From positions 1-64,000 of the forward strand of contig NCEB01000009.1 in assembly GCA_002280475.1 (NCBI GenBank): 64,000 bases of DNA, read 5' to 3'. Numbering within the stretch: position 1 is the first letter of the stretch; every line of letters starts with the position of its first letter. The notes under the pieces were generated by a model, which saw nothing but the letters and a program-made list of their open reading frames with translations, had not been told where the DNA came from and did no database searches. The translations under genes were made by a program, and so were the position numbers. Shown one piece after another: positions 27,387 to 36,722 of this stretch. This stretch comes from Brevundimonas subvibrioides. Its GTDB lineage: Bacteria; Pseudomonadota; Alphaproteobacteria; Caulobacterales; Caulobacteraceae.

Positions 27387-28048
27387 TCAGGCCGGCTCGG
27401 CCTCGAGCCGCTTGTCCAGATAGGCCCCGACGCGGGTCTCGACCGCGCCGATGTGGTCCTGCCAGAAGTGGGTCGCGCCTTCTTCCAGCTCGTAGTCGAT
27501 GACGATGCCCTTCTGGGTGCGCAGCTTGTTGACCACGCGCTCGACCTCGACCGGCGGGACGATGGTGTCGGCCGTGCCGTGCAGGAACAGGCCGGACGCC
27601 GGGCAGGGGGCCAGGAAGCTGAAGTCGTACATAAGTCGTACATGTTGGACGGCGGCGAGACCGAGATGAAGCCGTCGGTCTCGGGCCGGCGCATCAACAG
27701 CTGCATGCCGATGTAGGCGCCGAACTGATAGCCGGCGACCCAGGTCTGGGTCGCGGCGGGGTTGTTGGACTGGAGCCAGTCCAGGGCCGTGGCCGCGTCG
27801 GCCAGTTCGCCGATGCCGGAGTCGAACTCGCCCTGGGACTTGCCGACGCCGCGCGAATTGTAGCGCAGGGTGGCGAAGCCGCGCTTCTGGAACAGCTGAT
27901 AGAGGGTCACGGCGACCGGATTGTTCATGTGCCCACCCGCCTTGGGGTGGGGATGCAGGATCAGGGCGATGGGGGCGTTGGCGCGTTTGCCGGGGGAATA
28001 GCGGCCCTCGATGCGGCCGGAGGCGCCGGGCAGGATGACTTCAGGCAT
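27387..28048 (-). pseudogene. Alpha/beta hydrolase-fold protein, frameshifted by an 11-base tandem duplication
   Basis: The first ~136 codons (from 28048) read PEVILPGASGRIEGRYSPGK, LILHPHPKAGGHMNNPVAV, RYNSRGVGKSQGEFDSGIGE and WVAGYQFGAYIGMQLLMRRP. After SPPSNMYD the frame is lost, because ATGTACGACTT is repeated in tandem (27622-27643). The rest of the protein (FSFLAPCPASGLFLHGTADT, then ATHFWQDHIGA) continues in another frame to 27387. Removing one 11-base copy restores a ~216-residue protein of the YfhR-like family. The usual nucleophile serine of the GxSxG motif is Gln here (GYQFG), so activity as a hydrolase is doubtful even if intact. Confidence 0.85.
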
Positions 28049-28094
28049 GGGGCTCTGGAATCCGTTCAACTGTCATTTCGCGGCCCTGAAATAC

Positions 28095-28124
28095 TTGACC
28101 GCCGGGGTAGGACTTTCTAAGTCC
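28095..28124 (+). promoter_or_regulatory. suf operon promoter with IscR-type operator
   Basis: A candidate -35 TTGACC (28095-28100) and -10 TAAGTC (28118-28123) are separated by 17 bases. A perfect 15-base palindrome GGACTTTCTAAGTCC (28110-28124) covers the -10. Its core GACT-N5-AGTC is the core of the type 1 IscR site of E. coli, and the first downstream gene encodes an IscR-type regulator, so negative autoregulation is likely. Confidence 0.65.
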
Positions 28125-28204
28125 AACCTGCGCCGGGCCGCCTCGCGAAGCGGCGGGTCATAGCACAGGACCCCTGAAAAGCGCGCGGTTTTTGAAGGAC
28201 GACG

Positions 28205-28675
28205 ATGCGCCTGTCGACCAAGGGACGATACGCCGTGATGGCGATGGCCGACCTGGCCCGGAACGGGCGAGGCGAGGCCGGTCAGGCGCGCGCCGTGTCC
28301 CTGGCCGAGATCGCCACGCGGCAGGAAATTTCATTGAGTTACCTCGAACAGCTGTTCGCGCGGCTGAGAAAAAGCGGCCTGGTTCAGAGCGTCCGCGGTC
28401 CGGGCGGTGGCTATCGCCTGGCCAAGACGGCGGGCGAGACCGTGGTGTCCGAGATCGTCCTGGCGGTCGATGAGCCGATCCGCGCGACGCGGTGCGCGGC
28501 CCATTCCTCGCCGCGCGGCTGTATGATGGCCGGCGAACGCTGCATCACCCACAATCTTTGGGAGGACCTGGGCGACGAGATCCATCGCTATCTGTCCAGC
28601 GTGTCGCTGGAGGACGTGGTTCTGAACCGGACGCGGCGGGCGCCGACCGTCGCCGATGTCGGGGTGGCGGCATGA
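28205..28675 (+). CDS. iscR: Rrf2-family iron-sulfur regulator, IscR type
   Basis: 156 residues. The N-terminal winged helix is MRLSTKGRYAVMAMADLA, with ISLSYLEQLFARLRKSGLVQ and SVRGPGGGYRLAK. Three cysteines in ATRCAAHSSPRGCMMAGERC followed by ITH match the Cys3-His cluster ligands of IscR. It should repress the suf genes when its cluster is loaded. The gene opens the suf operon and overlaps the downstream cysteine desulfurase by four bases. A SufR name is also used in some annotations. Confidence 0.92.
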   Translation: MRLSTKGRYAVMAMADLARNGRGEAGQARAVSLAEIATRQEISLSYLEQLFARLRKSGLVQSVRGPGGGYRLAKTAGETVVSEIVLAVDEPIRATRCAAHSSPRGCMMAGERCITHNLWEDLGDEIHRYLSSVSLEDVVLNRTRRAPTVADVGVAA

Positions 28676-29811
28676 GCCCGGTCTATCTGGACTACAACGC
28701 CTCGGCCCTGGTGCGGCCGGAGGTGCAGGCGGCGATGGCCGAGGCCCTGGCCGACAACGGCAATCCGTCGGCGGTCCATGCGGCCGGACGGCGGGCGCGG
28801 GCGCGGGTCGAGACGGCGCGGGCGCGGGTGGCCGATCTGGTCGGGGCGGATGCGCAGTCCGTGGTGTTTTCCTCAGGCGGGACGGAGTCCAATGCCCAGG
28901 CGATCGCCAGCGCGATCGCGGCGGGGTGCGAACGGCTGATCGTCTGCGCCTCCGAGCATCCTTGCGTCGCTGAGGCGGCCAAGGCGTCGGGCAAGCCGGT
29001 CAAGGTGCTGCCGGTCGATGGGCGCGGCGTGATCGACCTGGGCAAGCTGTCCAAGCTGCTGGCCGCGCCCGGCAAGGCGGTTGTCGCGATCCATCATGCC
29101 AACAACGAGAGCGGCGTGATCCAGCCGATCCGCGAGGCCGCGACCCTGGTGCGCGAGGCCGGCGGCTGGCTGCACGTCGACGCCATCCAGTCGGCGGGCA
29201 AGATTCCGGTGTCGATCGCGGGGCTGAAGGCCGATACCCTGACGCTTTCGGCGCACAAGCTGGGCGGACCGCAGGGCGTGGGCGCGCTGGTGCTGGGCGA
29301 AGGCCGGTCGGCGGTGCAGATCGTGCGGGGCGCCGGGCAGGAGCGGGGCCTGAGGGCCGGCACGGAGAACGTGCCGGGCATCCACGGCTTCGGCGTCGCG
29401 GCGGACTGCGCAGCGCGGGATCTGCCGACGGCGGAGGCCCATGCCGTCTGGCGCGATGCGGCCGAGGCGGCGGTCGAGAAGGCCGGGGCGACGATTATCG
29501 GCAAGGGCGCGCCGCGTCTGCCCAACACCCTGTTCCTGTCCGTGCCGGACTGGGAGAGCCCGCAGGCCCTGATCGTGCTGGATCTGGAGGGCGTCATGGT
29601 CTCGGCCGGCAGCGCCTGTTCGTCCGGCAAGACCAAGCCGAGCCGGACGATCGTGGCCATGGGGCGGATGGATCTGGCGACCGGAGGTGTGCGCGTCTCG
29701 GGCGGCTGGAGCACGACGAAAGACGATTGGTCGCGCTTCTCTGCGGCGTGGACGACCGCATATGCCCGGTACCGCGCCCGTCAGTCCGCGCGTGTAAAGG
29801 AAACCGCCTAA
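28672..29811 (+). CDS. Cysteine desulfurase, NifS/IscS type
   Basis: 379 residues. A fold-type I PLP enzyme that takes sulfur from cysteine. It begins SPVYLDYNASALVRPEVQAA; the PLP lysine is in LTLSAHKLGGPQGVGAL and the active cysteine in VSAGSACSSGKTKPS, on the longer loop of group I desulfurases. A second desulfurase of SufS type sits at the other end of the operon. The ATG overlaps the iscR stop. Confidence 0.93.
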   Translation: MSPVYLDYNASALVRPEVQAAMAEALADNGNPSAVHAAGRRARARVETARARVADLVGADAQSVVFSSGGTESNAQAIASAIAAGCERLIVCASEHPCVAEAAKASGKPVKVLPVDGRGVIDLGKLSKLLAAPGKAVVAIHHANNESGVIQPIREAATLVREAGGWLHVDAIQSAGKIPVSIAGLKADTLTLSAHKLGGPQGVGALVLGEGRSAVQIVRGAGQERGLRAGTENVPGIHGFGVAADCAARDLPTAEAHAVWRDAAEAAVEKAGATIIGKGAPRLPNTLFLSVPDWESPQALIVLDLEGVMVSAGSACSSGKTKPSRTIVAMGRMDLATGGVRVSGGWSTTKDDWSRFSAAWTTAYARYRARQSARVKETA

Positions 29812-29814
29812 GTC

Positions 29815-31277
<1,463 letters not shown>

Positions 31278-31281
<4 letters not shown>

Positions 31282-31715
31282 GCGATCCGTTTGAAACCGC
31301 GATGGCAGCGGCAGAAGCGAAAGAGGCTGCCGTGCAAGCCTCGATAGACGCACGCAAAGCAGAAGAGGCGGCGAAAGAGCGGACGAAACACGCTGCACTC
31401 GAAGAACGGCTAGCCCACCTTAAATCGGTCGTTCTTCAAAAGGAGTCAGCTATCGCAGCGCGCGGCTTCAGCGTCACAGAGTCCATCGATAAGCAGCGCT
31501 TCAGCTACGGACTTTTGTTGAGCGGTGGTCGGAAGCGCATCGAAGTCGATCTCAAGGCTCCAGACGCTTACCGCCTTCACGTCTATTGGCACGGTGTCCG
31601 CGACGATGACGGTTGGCAGGTCGTGATCAAGAGCGAAGATGCTGCCACCACGGATGAGGTGATGGCCATCCTTGGCGAGTGGCTCATCACCTACGGACAA
31701 ACCGAGATTAAATGA
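31278..31715 (+). CDS. Unknown protein with N-terminal coiled coil
   Basis: 145 residues, GTG start overlapping the sufB stop. The first ~60 residues are Ala/Glu/Lys-rich and helical ([20 protein letters not shown]), probably a coiled coil. The C-terminal half is a mixed alpha/beta domain with [40 protein letters not shown] and [15 protein letters not shown] recognise no family. Base composition is lower in GC than the suf genes (two rows counted, 31381 and 31501, give 52% and 55%), suggesting foreign origin. It overlaps the sufC remnant start by four bases. Confidence 0.7.
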
Positions 31716-31867
31716 CCATCTCCAACCTCCACGTCTCCTTCGGCGACAAGCCGATCCTCAAGGGGCTGACGCTCGACGTCCCGGCCGGCGAGGTGCGCGC
31801 GATCATCGGGTCGAAGGGCGAGGGCAGGGCGATGCTGTGGTATGCTCACCTCTGGAGGTCGCGATGA
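31712..31867 (+). pseudogene. Degenerate duplicate of the sufC 5' end
   Basis: A 51-codon open frame whose first ~33 codons repeat the start of SufC (ISNLHVSFGDKPILKGLTLD, VPAGEV). By hand alignment, 113 of 132 bases match the intact sufC. Early differences are mostly third-position and silent. The Walker A loop GPNGAGKST has become GSKGEGRAM, and homology ends after the Trp-Tyr-Ala codons. It cannot be a working ATPase. It ends in a 4-base overlap with the antitoxin gene, so it could act as a translated leader. Confidence 0.9.
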
Positions 31868-32334
31868 GCGCATTGCCGAAGCCACACACCCGGCTCCTGA
31901 CCATCGAGGTCGAGGACGACATCGCGCAGCGGTTCAAGGATGCGGCGGATGAACGCGGCATTTCGCTGTCTGAACTGATGGTCGGCTTCACGGAGTGGGA
32001 ACTGACACAGCAGGACTCGATGACGGCTGAGCCTTTCACGGCCGAACAGATCGCTGAGATCGAGGAAAGTCTTGCTCAGATCGAGCGGGGCGAGACGGTC
32101 AGCAACGAGGAGGTCTTCGCCAAGCTGAAGGAGCGGTATCCCGATCAGACCGGGCGGGAGATCATCGAGGAGGCCATCAAGGCCTACGCTGAACTGTCGA
32201 GCTATGCCGTCGACATGGTCGTGGTCGAAGAGGACGCCAGGGCTCTGATGGCTGCAGGGATCGCGGACATGGAAAGCGGCAACGAGATCGATCAGGAGGA
32301 GCTCTTCGCACGCTGGCAGGCGAAGTACGGGTGA
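31864..32334 (+). CDS. Antitoxin-like protein with duplicated C-terminal motif
   Basis: 156 residues. The N-terminus TRLLTIEVEDDIAQRFKDAA, with GISLSELMVGFTEWEL, fits a ribbon-helix-helix DNA-binding domain. Two related segments follow: LAQIERGETVSNEEVFAKLK with ERY (residues ~70-95) and IADMESGNEIDQEELFARWQ with AKYG (the C-terminal end). This motif is common once at the C-terminus of type II antitoxins. It is directly followed by, and overlaps, a RelE/ParE-type toxin gene, so it is most likely its antitoxin. A role in repressing its own promoter is unclear here, because it is embedded in the suf operon. Confidence 0.78.
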   Translation: MSALPKPHTRLLTIEVEDDIAQRFKDAADERGISLSELMVGFTEWELTQQDSMTAEPFTAEQIAEIEESLAQIERGETVSNEEVFAKLKERYPDQTGREIIEEAIKAYAELSSYAVDMVVVEEDARALMAAGIADMESGNEIDQEELFARWQAKYG

Positions 32335-32633
32335 GACCTGTCAGATGGACCGTCGCCGCACTCCGCTCAGCCGAGAGCTATCTCGACTATCTGGCCGAGC
32401 AGAATGCGTCAGCGGCGCGACGCGCCAGTCTCGAGATCAGGGCCGTCAGCCGCCAACTGACCTATGTGCTGACGCCGGGGCGGCCGTCCGTCCGCTGGGA
32501 CGGTTTTCGAGAGTTCACCTTGCGGCGATGGAAGAAGCTGATCGTCTTCAAGATTCTGCCCGACCGCATCTCGGTCGTCGCCTTCTACGACATGCGTCAG
32601 GACCTCGACGCCTTGCCTCCTCCTTTTGAATGA
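32331..32633 (+). CDS. RelE/ParE-family toxin
   Basis: 100 residues, GTG start overlapping the antitoxin stop. The pattern VRWTVAALRSAESYLDYLAE, with GFREFTLRRWKKLIVFKILP and RISVVAFYDMRQDLDAL, is that of the RelE/ParE superfamily. Toxins of this fold are mRNA interferases or gyrase inhibitors; which applies here cannot be told. The stop overlaps the ATG of sufC, so translation of the toxin may feed into SufC synthesis. Confidence 0.8.
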   Translation: MRPVRWTVAALRSAESYLDYLAEQNASAARRASLEIRAVSRQLTYVLTPGRPSVRWDGFREFTLRRWKKLIVFKILPDRISVVAFYDMRQDLDALPPPFE

Positions 32634-33388
32634 AACCCATGCTCTCCATCTCCAACCTCCACGTTTCCATCGGCGACAAGCCGATCCTCAAGGGGCTGAC
32701 GCTCGACGTTCCGGCGGGCGAGGTGCACGCCATAATGGGGCCGAACGGGGCGGGCAAGTCGACGCTGGGCTATGCCCTGTCGGGGCGACCCGGCTACGAG
32801 ACGGTCGAGGGGTCGGTCGAATGGCGGGGCGAGAGCCTGCTGGACCTCGACCCGGCGGCGCGGGCGGCCAAGGGCGTGTTCCTCTCGTTCCAGTATCCGA
32901 TCGAGATTCCTGGCGTGCCGGCCCTGACGTTCGTGCGGACGGCGCTGAATGCGCAGAAGCGGGCGCGCGGCGAGGAGGAGGTGTCGGCGCCGGCGTTCCT
33001 GAAGATGGTCCGGGCGGCGTCGGCGGCGCTGAAGATGGATTTCGACATGCTGAAGCGGCCGCTGAACGTCGGCTTTTCCGGCGGCGAGAAGAAGCGGATG
33101 GAGATCCTGCAGATGGCGCTGTTGGAGCCGTCGCTGCTGATTCTGGACGAGACCGATTCCGGCCTCGACATCGACGCCTTGCGGATCGTGTCGGAGGGGG
33201 TGAATGCGCTGCGGTCGCCGGACCGCGCGATGCTGGTGATCACCCACTATCAGCGGCTGCTGGACTACATCAAACCCGACCGGGTGCATGTGCTGGCGGC
33301 GGGGCGGATCGTGGCCTCAGGCGGGCCGGAGCTGGCGCACCAGCTGGAGGCGGAAGGGTACGACAAGTATCTGCCGGTCGCGGCATGA
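32630..33388 (+). CDS. sufC: Fe-S cluster assembly ATPase SufC
   Basis: 252 residues, ABC-type ATPase of the SufBCD complex. Walker A is GPNGAGKSTLGYALSG, the signature is GFSGGEKKRMEILQMALLEP and Walker B is LLILDETDSGLDIDAL. An alternative ATG at 32639 (MLSISNLHV) corresponds to the usual SufC start; 32630 overlaps the toxin stop. This is the intact copy; a fragment of a second copy lies ~920 bases upstream. Confidence 0.96.
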   Translation: MKPMLSISNLHVSIGDKPILKGLTLDVPAGEVHAIMGPNGAGKSTLGYALSGRPGYETVEGSVEWRGESLLDLDPAARAAKGVFLSFQYPIEIPGVPALTFVRTALNAQKRARGEEEVSAPAFLKMVRAASAALKMDFDMLKRPLNVGFSGGEKKRMEILQMALLEPSLLILDETDSGLDIDALRIVSEGVNALRSPDRAMLVITHYQRLLDYIKPDRVHVLAAGRIVASGGPELAHQLEAEGYDKYLPVAA

Positions 33389-33398
33389 ACCGCTCAAT

Positions 33399-33526
33399 CC
33401 TCACCCGCATCGCGGGGGAGGGGGACCGCGAAGCGGTGGAGGGGGCGACCCCAGACACGGTGCTCGCGTCCGCCCCCTCCACCACCCTTCGGGCGGTCCC
33501 CCTCCCCCGTGAACGGGGGAGGAGAC
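33399..33526. repeat. Palindromic repeat pair, family B, copy 2
   Basis: Left arm 33399-33447 and right arm 33471-33526 are inverted relatives with CCCTCCCC/GGGGAGGG and GGACCGCGAAGCGGT-type stems. It fills the sufC-sufD gap. Its right end GGGGGAGGAGACG runs straight into the sufD ATG and acts as the Shine-Dalgarno sequence. Confidence 0.85.
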
Positions 33527-33527
33527 G

Positions 33528-34541
33528 ATGAGCGCCGTCGATCTGCGCGACCCTTCGACCTTCCCGTCGCGGCGGGTCGAGGCGTGGAAATACACCGACC
33601 TGGCCCGCGTGCTGCGCCAGACGCCGCCGCCGTCTCCGGCCGTCGAGATCGCGCTCGGCGGGCCGTTCGCGGACCTGGGCGGAGAGGAGATCGCCTTCGC
33701 CAATGGCCGGGCGGTCGGGGCCGACGCCTTCGTCGCCTCGGGCGAGCAGACGCTGCGGCTGAGGTTCGTATCGGACGCGACGGGCACGGGGCACGGCGCC
33801 TCGGTACGGATCGCGGTCAAGCCGGGCGCGAAGCTGACGCTGCTGGAAAGCCATGAGGGCGCGGGCGCAGGGTATGTCGCCAACTATCGGATCGATCTCG
33901 ATGTTCCGGCCGGGGCCGAGGTCACGCGGGTCGTCCTGATCGACGAGCCGGCGGACGCGATCTCGGTTTCGGTGGCGCATGTGAAGACGGCACCCGGCGC
34001 GGTCTATCGTCAGACGACGATCACGAGCGGCGCGAAGCTGCAGCGGCAGGAAACCCACCTGGCCCATGGCGGGGAGGCGACCGAGGTGACGCTGGACGGC
34101 CTCTACGCCCTGTCCGGCGAGCGCCACACCGATCTGACCAGCGTCGTGCGCCACGGCGGCCTGAACGGCCTCACCTCTCAGCTGACCAAGGGCGTCGTCC
34201 GCGACACCGCGCGCGGCGTGTTCCAGGGCAAGATCGTGGTCGAGCGCGGGGCCGATGGCACCGATGCGCGGATGGGGCACCATGCGCTCATTCTCGGCGA
34301 GCGGGCCGAGGTGGACGCGAAGCCGGAGCTGGAAATCTATGCCGACGACGTTCAGTGCGCGCACGGCAATACGGTCGGCAATCTGGACGAGAGCGCCCTG
34401 TTCTACATGCAGCAGCGCGGCATTCCGGCGGAAGAGGCGCGGGCCCTGCTGACCCAGGCGTTCCTGTTCGAGGTGATCGATCGCATCGCGCACGAAGGCG
34501 CGAGAGAGGTGGTGAGGTCATGGCTGACGGCTCGGCTGTAA
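33528..34541 (+). CDS. sufD: Fe-S cluster assembly protein SufD
   Basis: 337 residues. Paralogue of SufB and partner in the SufBCD scaffold. Motifs are SRRVEAWKYTDLARVLRQTP near the start, YALSGERHTDLTSVVRH, FQGKIVVERGADGTDARM and AKPELEIYADDVQCAHGNTV with GNLDESALFYMQQRGIP. The gene follows a palindromic repeat that supplies its ribosome-binding site, and it overlaps sufS by 22 bases. Confidence 0.96.
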   Translation: MSAVDLRDPSTFPSRRVEAWKYTDLARVLRQTPPPSPAVEIALGGPFADLGGEEIAFANGRAVGADAFVASGEQTLRLRFVSDATGTGHGASVRIAVKPGAKLTLLESHEGAGAGYVANYRIDLDVPAGAEVTRVVLIDEPADAISVSVAHVKTAPGAVYRQTTITSGAKLQRQETHLAHGGEATEVTLDGLYALSGERHTDLTSVVRHGGLNGLTSQLTKGVVRDTARGVFQGKIVVERGADGTDARMGHHALILGERAEVDAKPELEIYADDVQCAHGNTVGNLDESALFYMQQRGIPAEEARALLTQAFLFEVIDRIAHEGAREVVRSWLTARL

Positions 34542-35758
34542 ATCGCTTCGACCCCTATGCCGCCCGCGCCCAGTTCCCGATCCTGTCGCGGACGGTGAAC
34601 GGCAAGCCGCTGGTCTATCTGGACTCGGCCGCCTCGGCGCAGAAGCCGCGCGCGGTGATCGACGCCCTGACGGCGGCGATGGAGGGGTCCTATGCCAACG
34701 TCCATCGCGGCTTGCACACCCTGGCCAATGAGACGACCGAGGCGTTCGAACAGGCGAGGGAGACCGTCGCCCGGTTCCTGAACGCCGAGAGTCCGGACCA
34801 GATCGTCTGGACCAAGGGCGGGACCGAGGCCTTCAATCTGGTCGCGGCCGGTCTGGCGCAAAGCCTCAAGGCCGGCGACGAGATCGTCACGACCCAGATG
34901 GAGCACCACGCCAACATCGTGCCCTGGGCCATGCTGAGGGACCGGTTCGGCGTCGTGCTGAAATGGGCACCGGTGCTGGACGACGGATCGCTGGACATGG
35001 TGGCCCTGGCCGACCTGATCGGACCGAGGACCAGGCTGGTCGCGGTGACCCATATGTCGAACGTGCTGGGCACGGTGAACGACGTCCGCGTCGTCGCCGA
35101 TCTGGCGCATGCGGCGGGCGCTCTGCTGCTGGTCGACGGGTGCCAGGGGGCGGTGCATTGCAGCCCGGACGTTCAGGCGCTGGACTGCGACTTCTACGTC
35201 TTCACCGGCCACAAGCTGTATGGCCCCACGGGCATAGGCGGGATGTACGGCAAGCGCGCCGCGCTGGAGGCTCTGCCGCCCTATCAGGGCGGGGGCGAGA
35301 TGATCGCGACCGTGACCGAGGACGCGGTGACCTATGCCCCCATTCCGCACCGGTTCGAGGCGGGGACGCCGCCGATCCTGGAGGCGATCGGTCTGGGGGT
35401 CGCGCTGGAATGGTTCATGGGCTTCGACCGCCAGGCGATCGCGGCGCATGAGATGGCGGTCTATGACCACGCCGTGGCGCGGCTGTCGGGGCTGAACTGG
35501 CTGAGGATCATCGGCGAGGCGCCCGGCAAGGGGGCAATCCTGACCTTCACGGTCGAGGGGGCCCATGCCCATGACGTGGCCCAGGTGATGGACCGATATG
35601 GCGTGGCCGTGCGGGCCGGACTGCACTGCGCCGAGCCTTTGTCGCGCCGATTTGGACTGACTTCGAGCGCGCGGGCCAGTTTCGCCCTATATAACACCGT
35701 GGAAGACGCGGACGCCTTCGCGGACGCCCTCATCAAGGCTCGGGAATTCTTCGTGTGA
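34520..35758 (+). CDS. sufS: Cysteine desulfurase SufS
   Basis: 412 residues. Group II cysteine desulfurase of the SUF system. The start is preceded by GAGAGGTGGTGAGG inside the sufD end. Motifs are PLVYLDSAASAQKPRAVIDA, GTEAFNLVAAGL, MEHHANIVPWAML, the PLP lysine in YVFTGHKLYGPTGIGG and the active cysteine in AVRAGLHCAEPLSRRFG. SufS normally needs a SufE or SufU partner; none is encoded in this window. Confidence 0.96.
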   Translation: MADGSAVNRFDPYAARAQFPILSRTVNGKPLVYLDSAASAQKPRAVIDALTAAMEGSYANVHRGLHTLANETTEAFEQARETVARFLNAESPDQIVWTKGGTEAFNLVAAGLAQSLKAGDEIVTTQMEHHANIVPWAMLRDRFGVVLKWAPVLDDGSLDMVALADLIGPRTRLVAVTHMSNVLGTVNDVRVVADLAHAAGALLLVDGCQGAVHCSPDVQALDCDFYVFTGHKLYGPTGIGGMYGKRAALEALPPYQGGGEMIATVTEDAVTYAPIPHRFEAGTPPILEAIGLGVALEWFMGFDRQAIAAHEMAVYDHAVARLSGLNWLRIIGEAPGKGAILTFTVEGAHAHDVAQVMDRYGVAVRAGLHCAEPLSRRFGLTSSARASFALYNTVEDADAFADALIKAREFFV

Positions 35759-36150
35759 GCGAGACGGACGAAAAGATCACCACCAGCGAGACCTTCGCCG
35801 AGACCTGGGCGGAGCCGCAGGCGGCTGCGATGGATCAGGCCGAGATCGACCGGCTGACCGACGACCTGATCGCGGCGCTTAAGACGGTGTTCGACCCGGA
35901 GATCCCGGTCGACGTCTATGAATTGGGCCTGATCTACAAGGTCGACCTGTCGGACGATCGCGATGTCCTGATCGACATGACCCTGACGGCGCCCGGCTGT
36001 CCGGTGGCCGGCGAAATGCCGGGCTGGATCGAGGACGCGGTGAAAAAGGTCGAGGGCGTGCGCTCGGCCCGTGCCAACCTGGTGTTCGAGCCGCCATGGG
36101 ATCCGTCCAAGATGAGCGATGAGGCCAAGCTCGCCCTGAACATGTTCTGA
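35755..36150 (+). CDS. sufT: SUF-associated DUF59/MIP18 protein SufT
   Basis: 131 residues, GTG start overlapping the sufS stop. The C-terminal ~100 residues are a DUF59 domain: KTVFDPEIPVDVYELGLIYK, LIDMTLTAPGCPVAGEMPGW and RANLVFEPPWDPSKM. The conserved cysteine in TAPGCP is present. SufT proteins help Fe-S maturation, probably in target delivery. The first ~25 residues are a variable acidic tail. Confidence 0.9.
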   Translation: MSETDEKITTSETFAETWAEPQAAAMDQAEIDRLTDDLIAALKTVFDPEIPVDVYELGLIYKVDLSDDRDVLIDMTLTAPGCPVAGEMPGWIEDAVKKVEGVRSARANLVFEPPWDPSKMSDEAKLALNMF

Positions 36151-36171
36151 TGACGCACGCTGTTTTCACAT

Positions 36172-36308
36172 CGTCGTCCTCGGACTTGATCCGAGGACCG
36201 GATCGTCCTCACGCAAGACAGGAGTCAGGTCGCGTTGGCTGCACCGCGTCCTCCGTCTTCGTACGAGCCGCTGGAAATCCGATCCTCGGGTCAAGCCCGA
36301 GGATGACG
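36172..36308. repeat. Palindromic repeat pair, family C, copy 2
   Basis: Arms 36172-36202 and 36278-36308 match the family C arms with a few substitutions, again inverted and enclosing 75 unrelated bases. It lies between sufT and sufA, 14 bases before the sufA ATG. Confidence 0.88.
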
Positions 36309-36322
36309 AACGGGGTGGTGCA

Positions 36323-36721
36323 ATGACCGACCTGCAGACCACAGACCGCCCCCGCCGCCCGCGCCCCAAGGTCGTCACCCTGACCGAGGCCGCGGCGGCG
36401 CGCGTGCGCGAGATCATGGAGGGGGCCGACAAGCCCTATGTCGCCCTGCGCGTCGGGGTGAAGAACGGCGGCTGCGCGGGGCAGGAATACACCTTCGCCT
36501 ATGCCGAGACGATCGAGCCGATGGACGAGCTGGTCGAGGACAAGGGCGTGACCATCCTGATCGAGCCCAAGGCCATCCTGTTCCTGATCGGGTCGGAGAT
36601 CGACTACGAGACGACCAAGCTGGCGTCCAAGTTCGTGTTCCGCAATCCGAACCAGACCGACGCCTGCGGGTGCGGCGAGAGCGTGACCATCATCCCCGCA
36701 GCGGCGCTCGAGACCGACTGA
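36323..36721 (+). CDS. sufA: A-type iron-sulfur carrier SufA/IscA
   Basis: 132 residues. The A-type carrier fold is seen in VTLTEAAAARVREIMEGADK, LRVGVKNGGCAGQEYTFAYA and FVFRNPNQTDACGCGES; the three cluster-binding cysteines (GGCAG, CGCG) are all present. The first ~15 residues are a basic extension. It closes the suf operon, one base before metN, which may be read through from it. Confidence 0.94.
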   Translation: MTDLQTTDRPRRPRPKVVTLTEAAAARVREIMEGADKPYVALRVGVKNGGCAGQEYTFAYAETIEPMDELVEDKGVTILIEPKAILFLIGSEIDYETTKLASKFVFRNPNQTDACGCGESVTIIPAAALETD

Positions 36722-36722
36722 C

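Noticed and set aside
36700-36722. SAM or methionine riboswitch ahead of metN
   Set aside because: Only one base separates sufA from metN, so no leader element can fit there.
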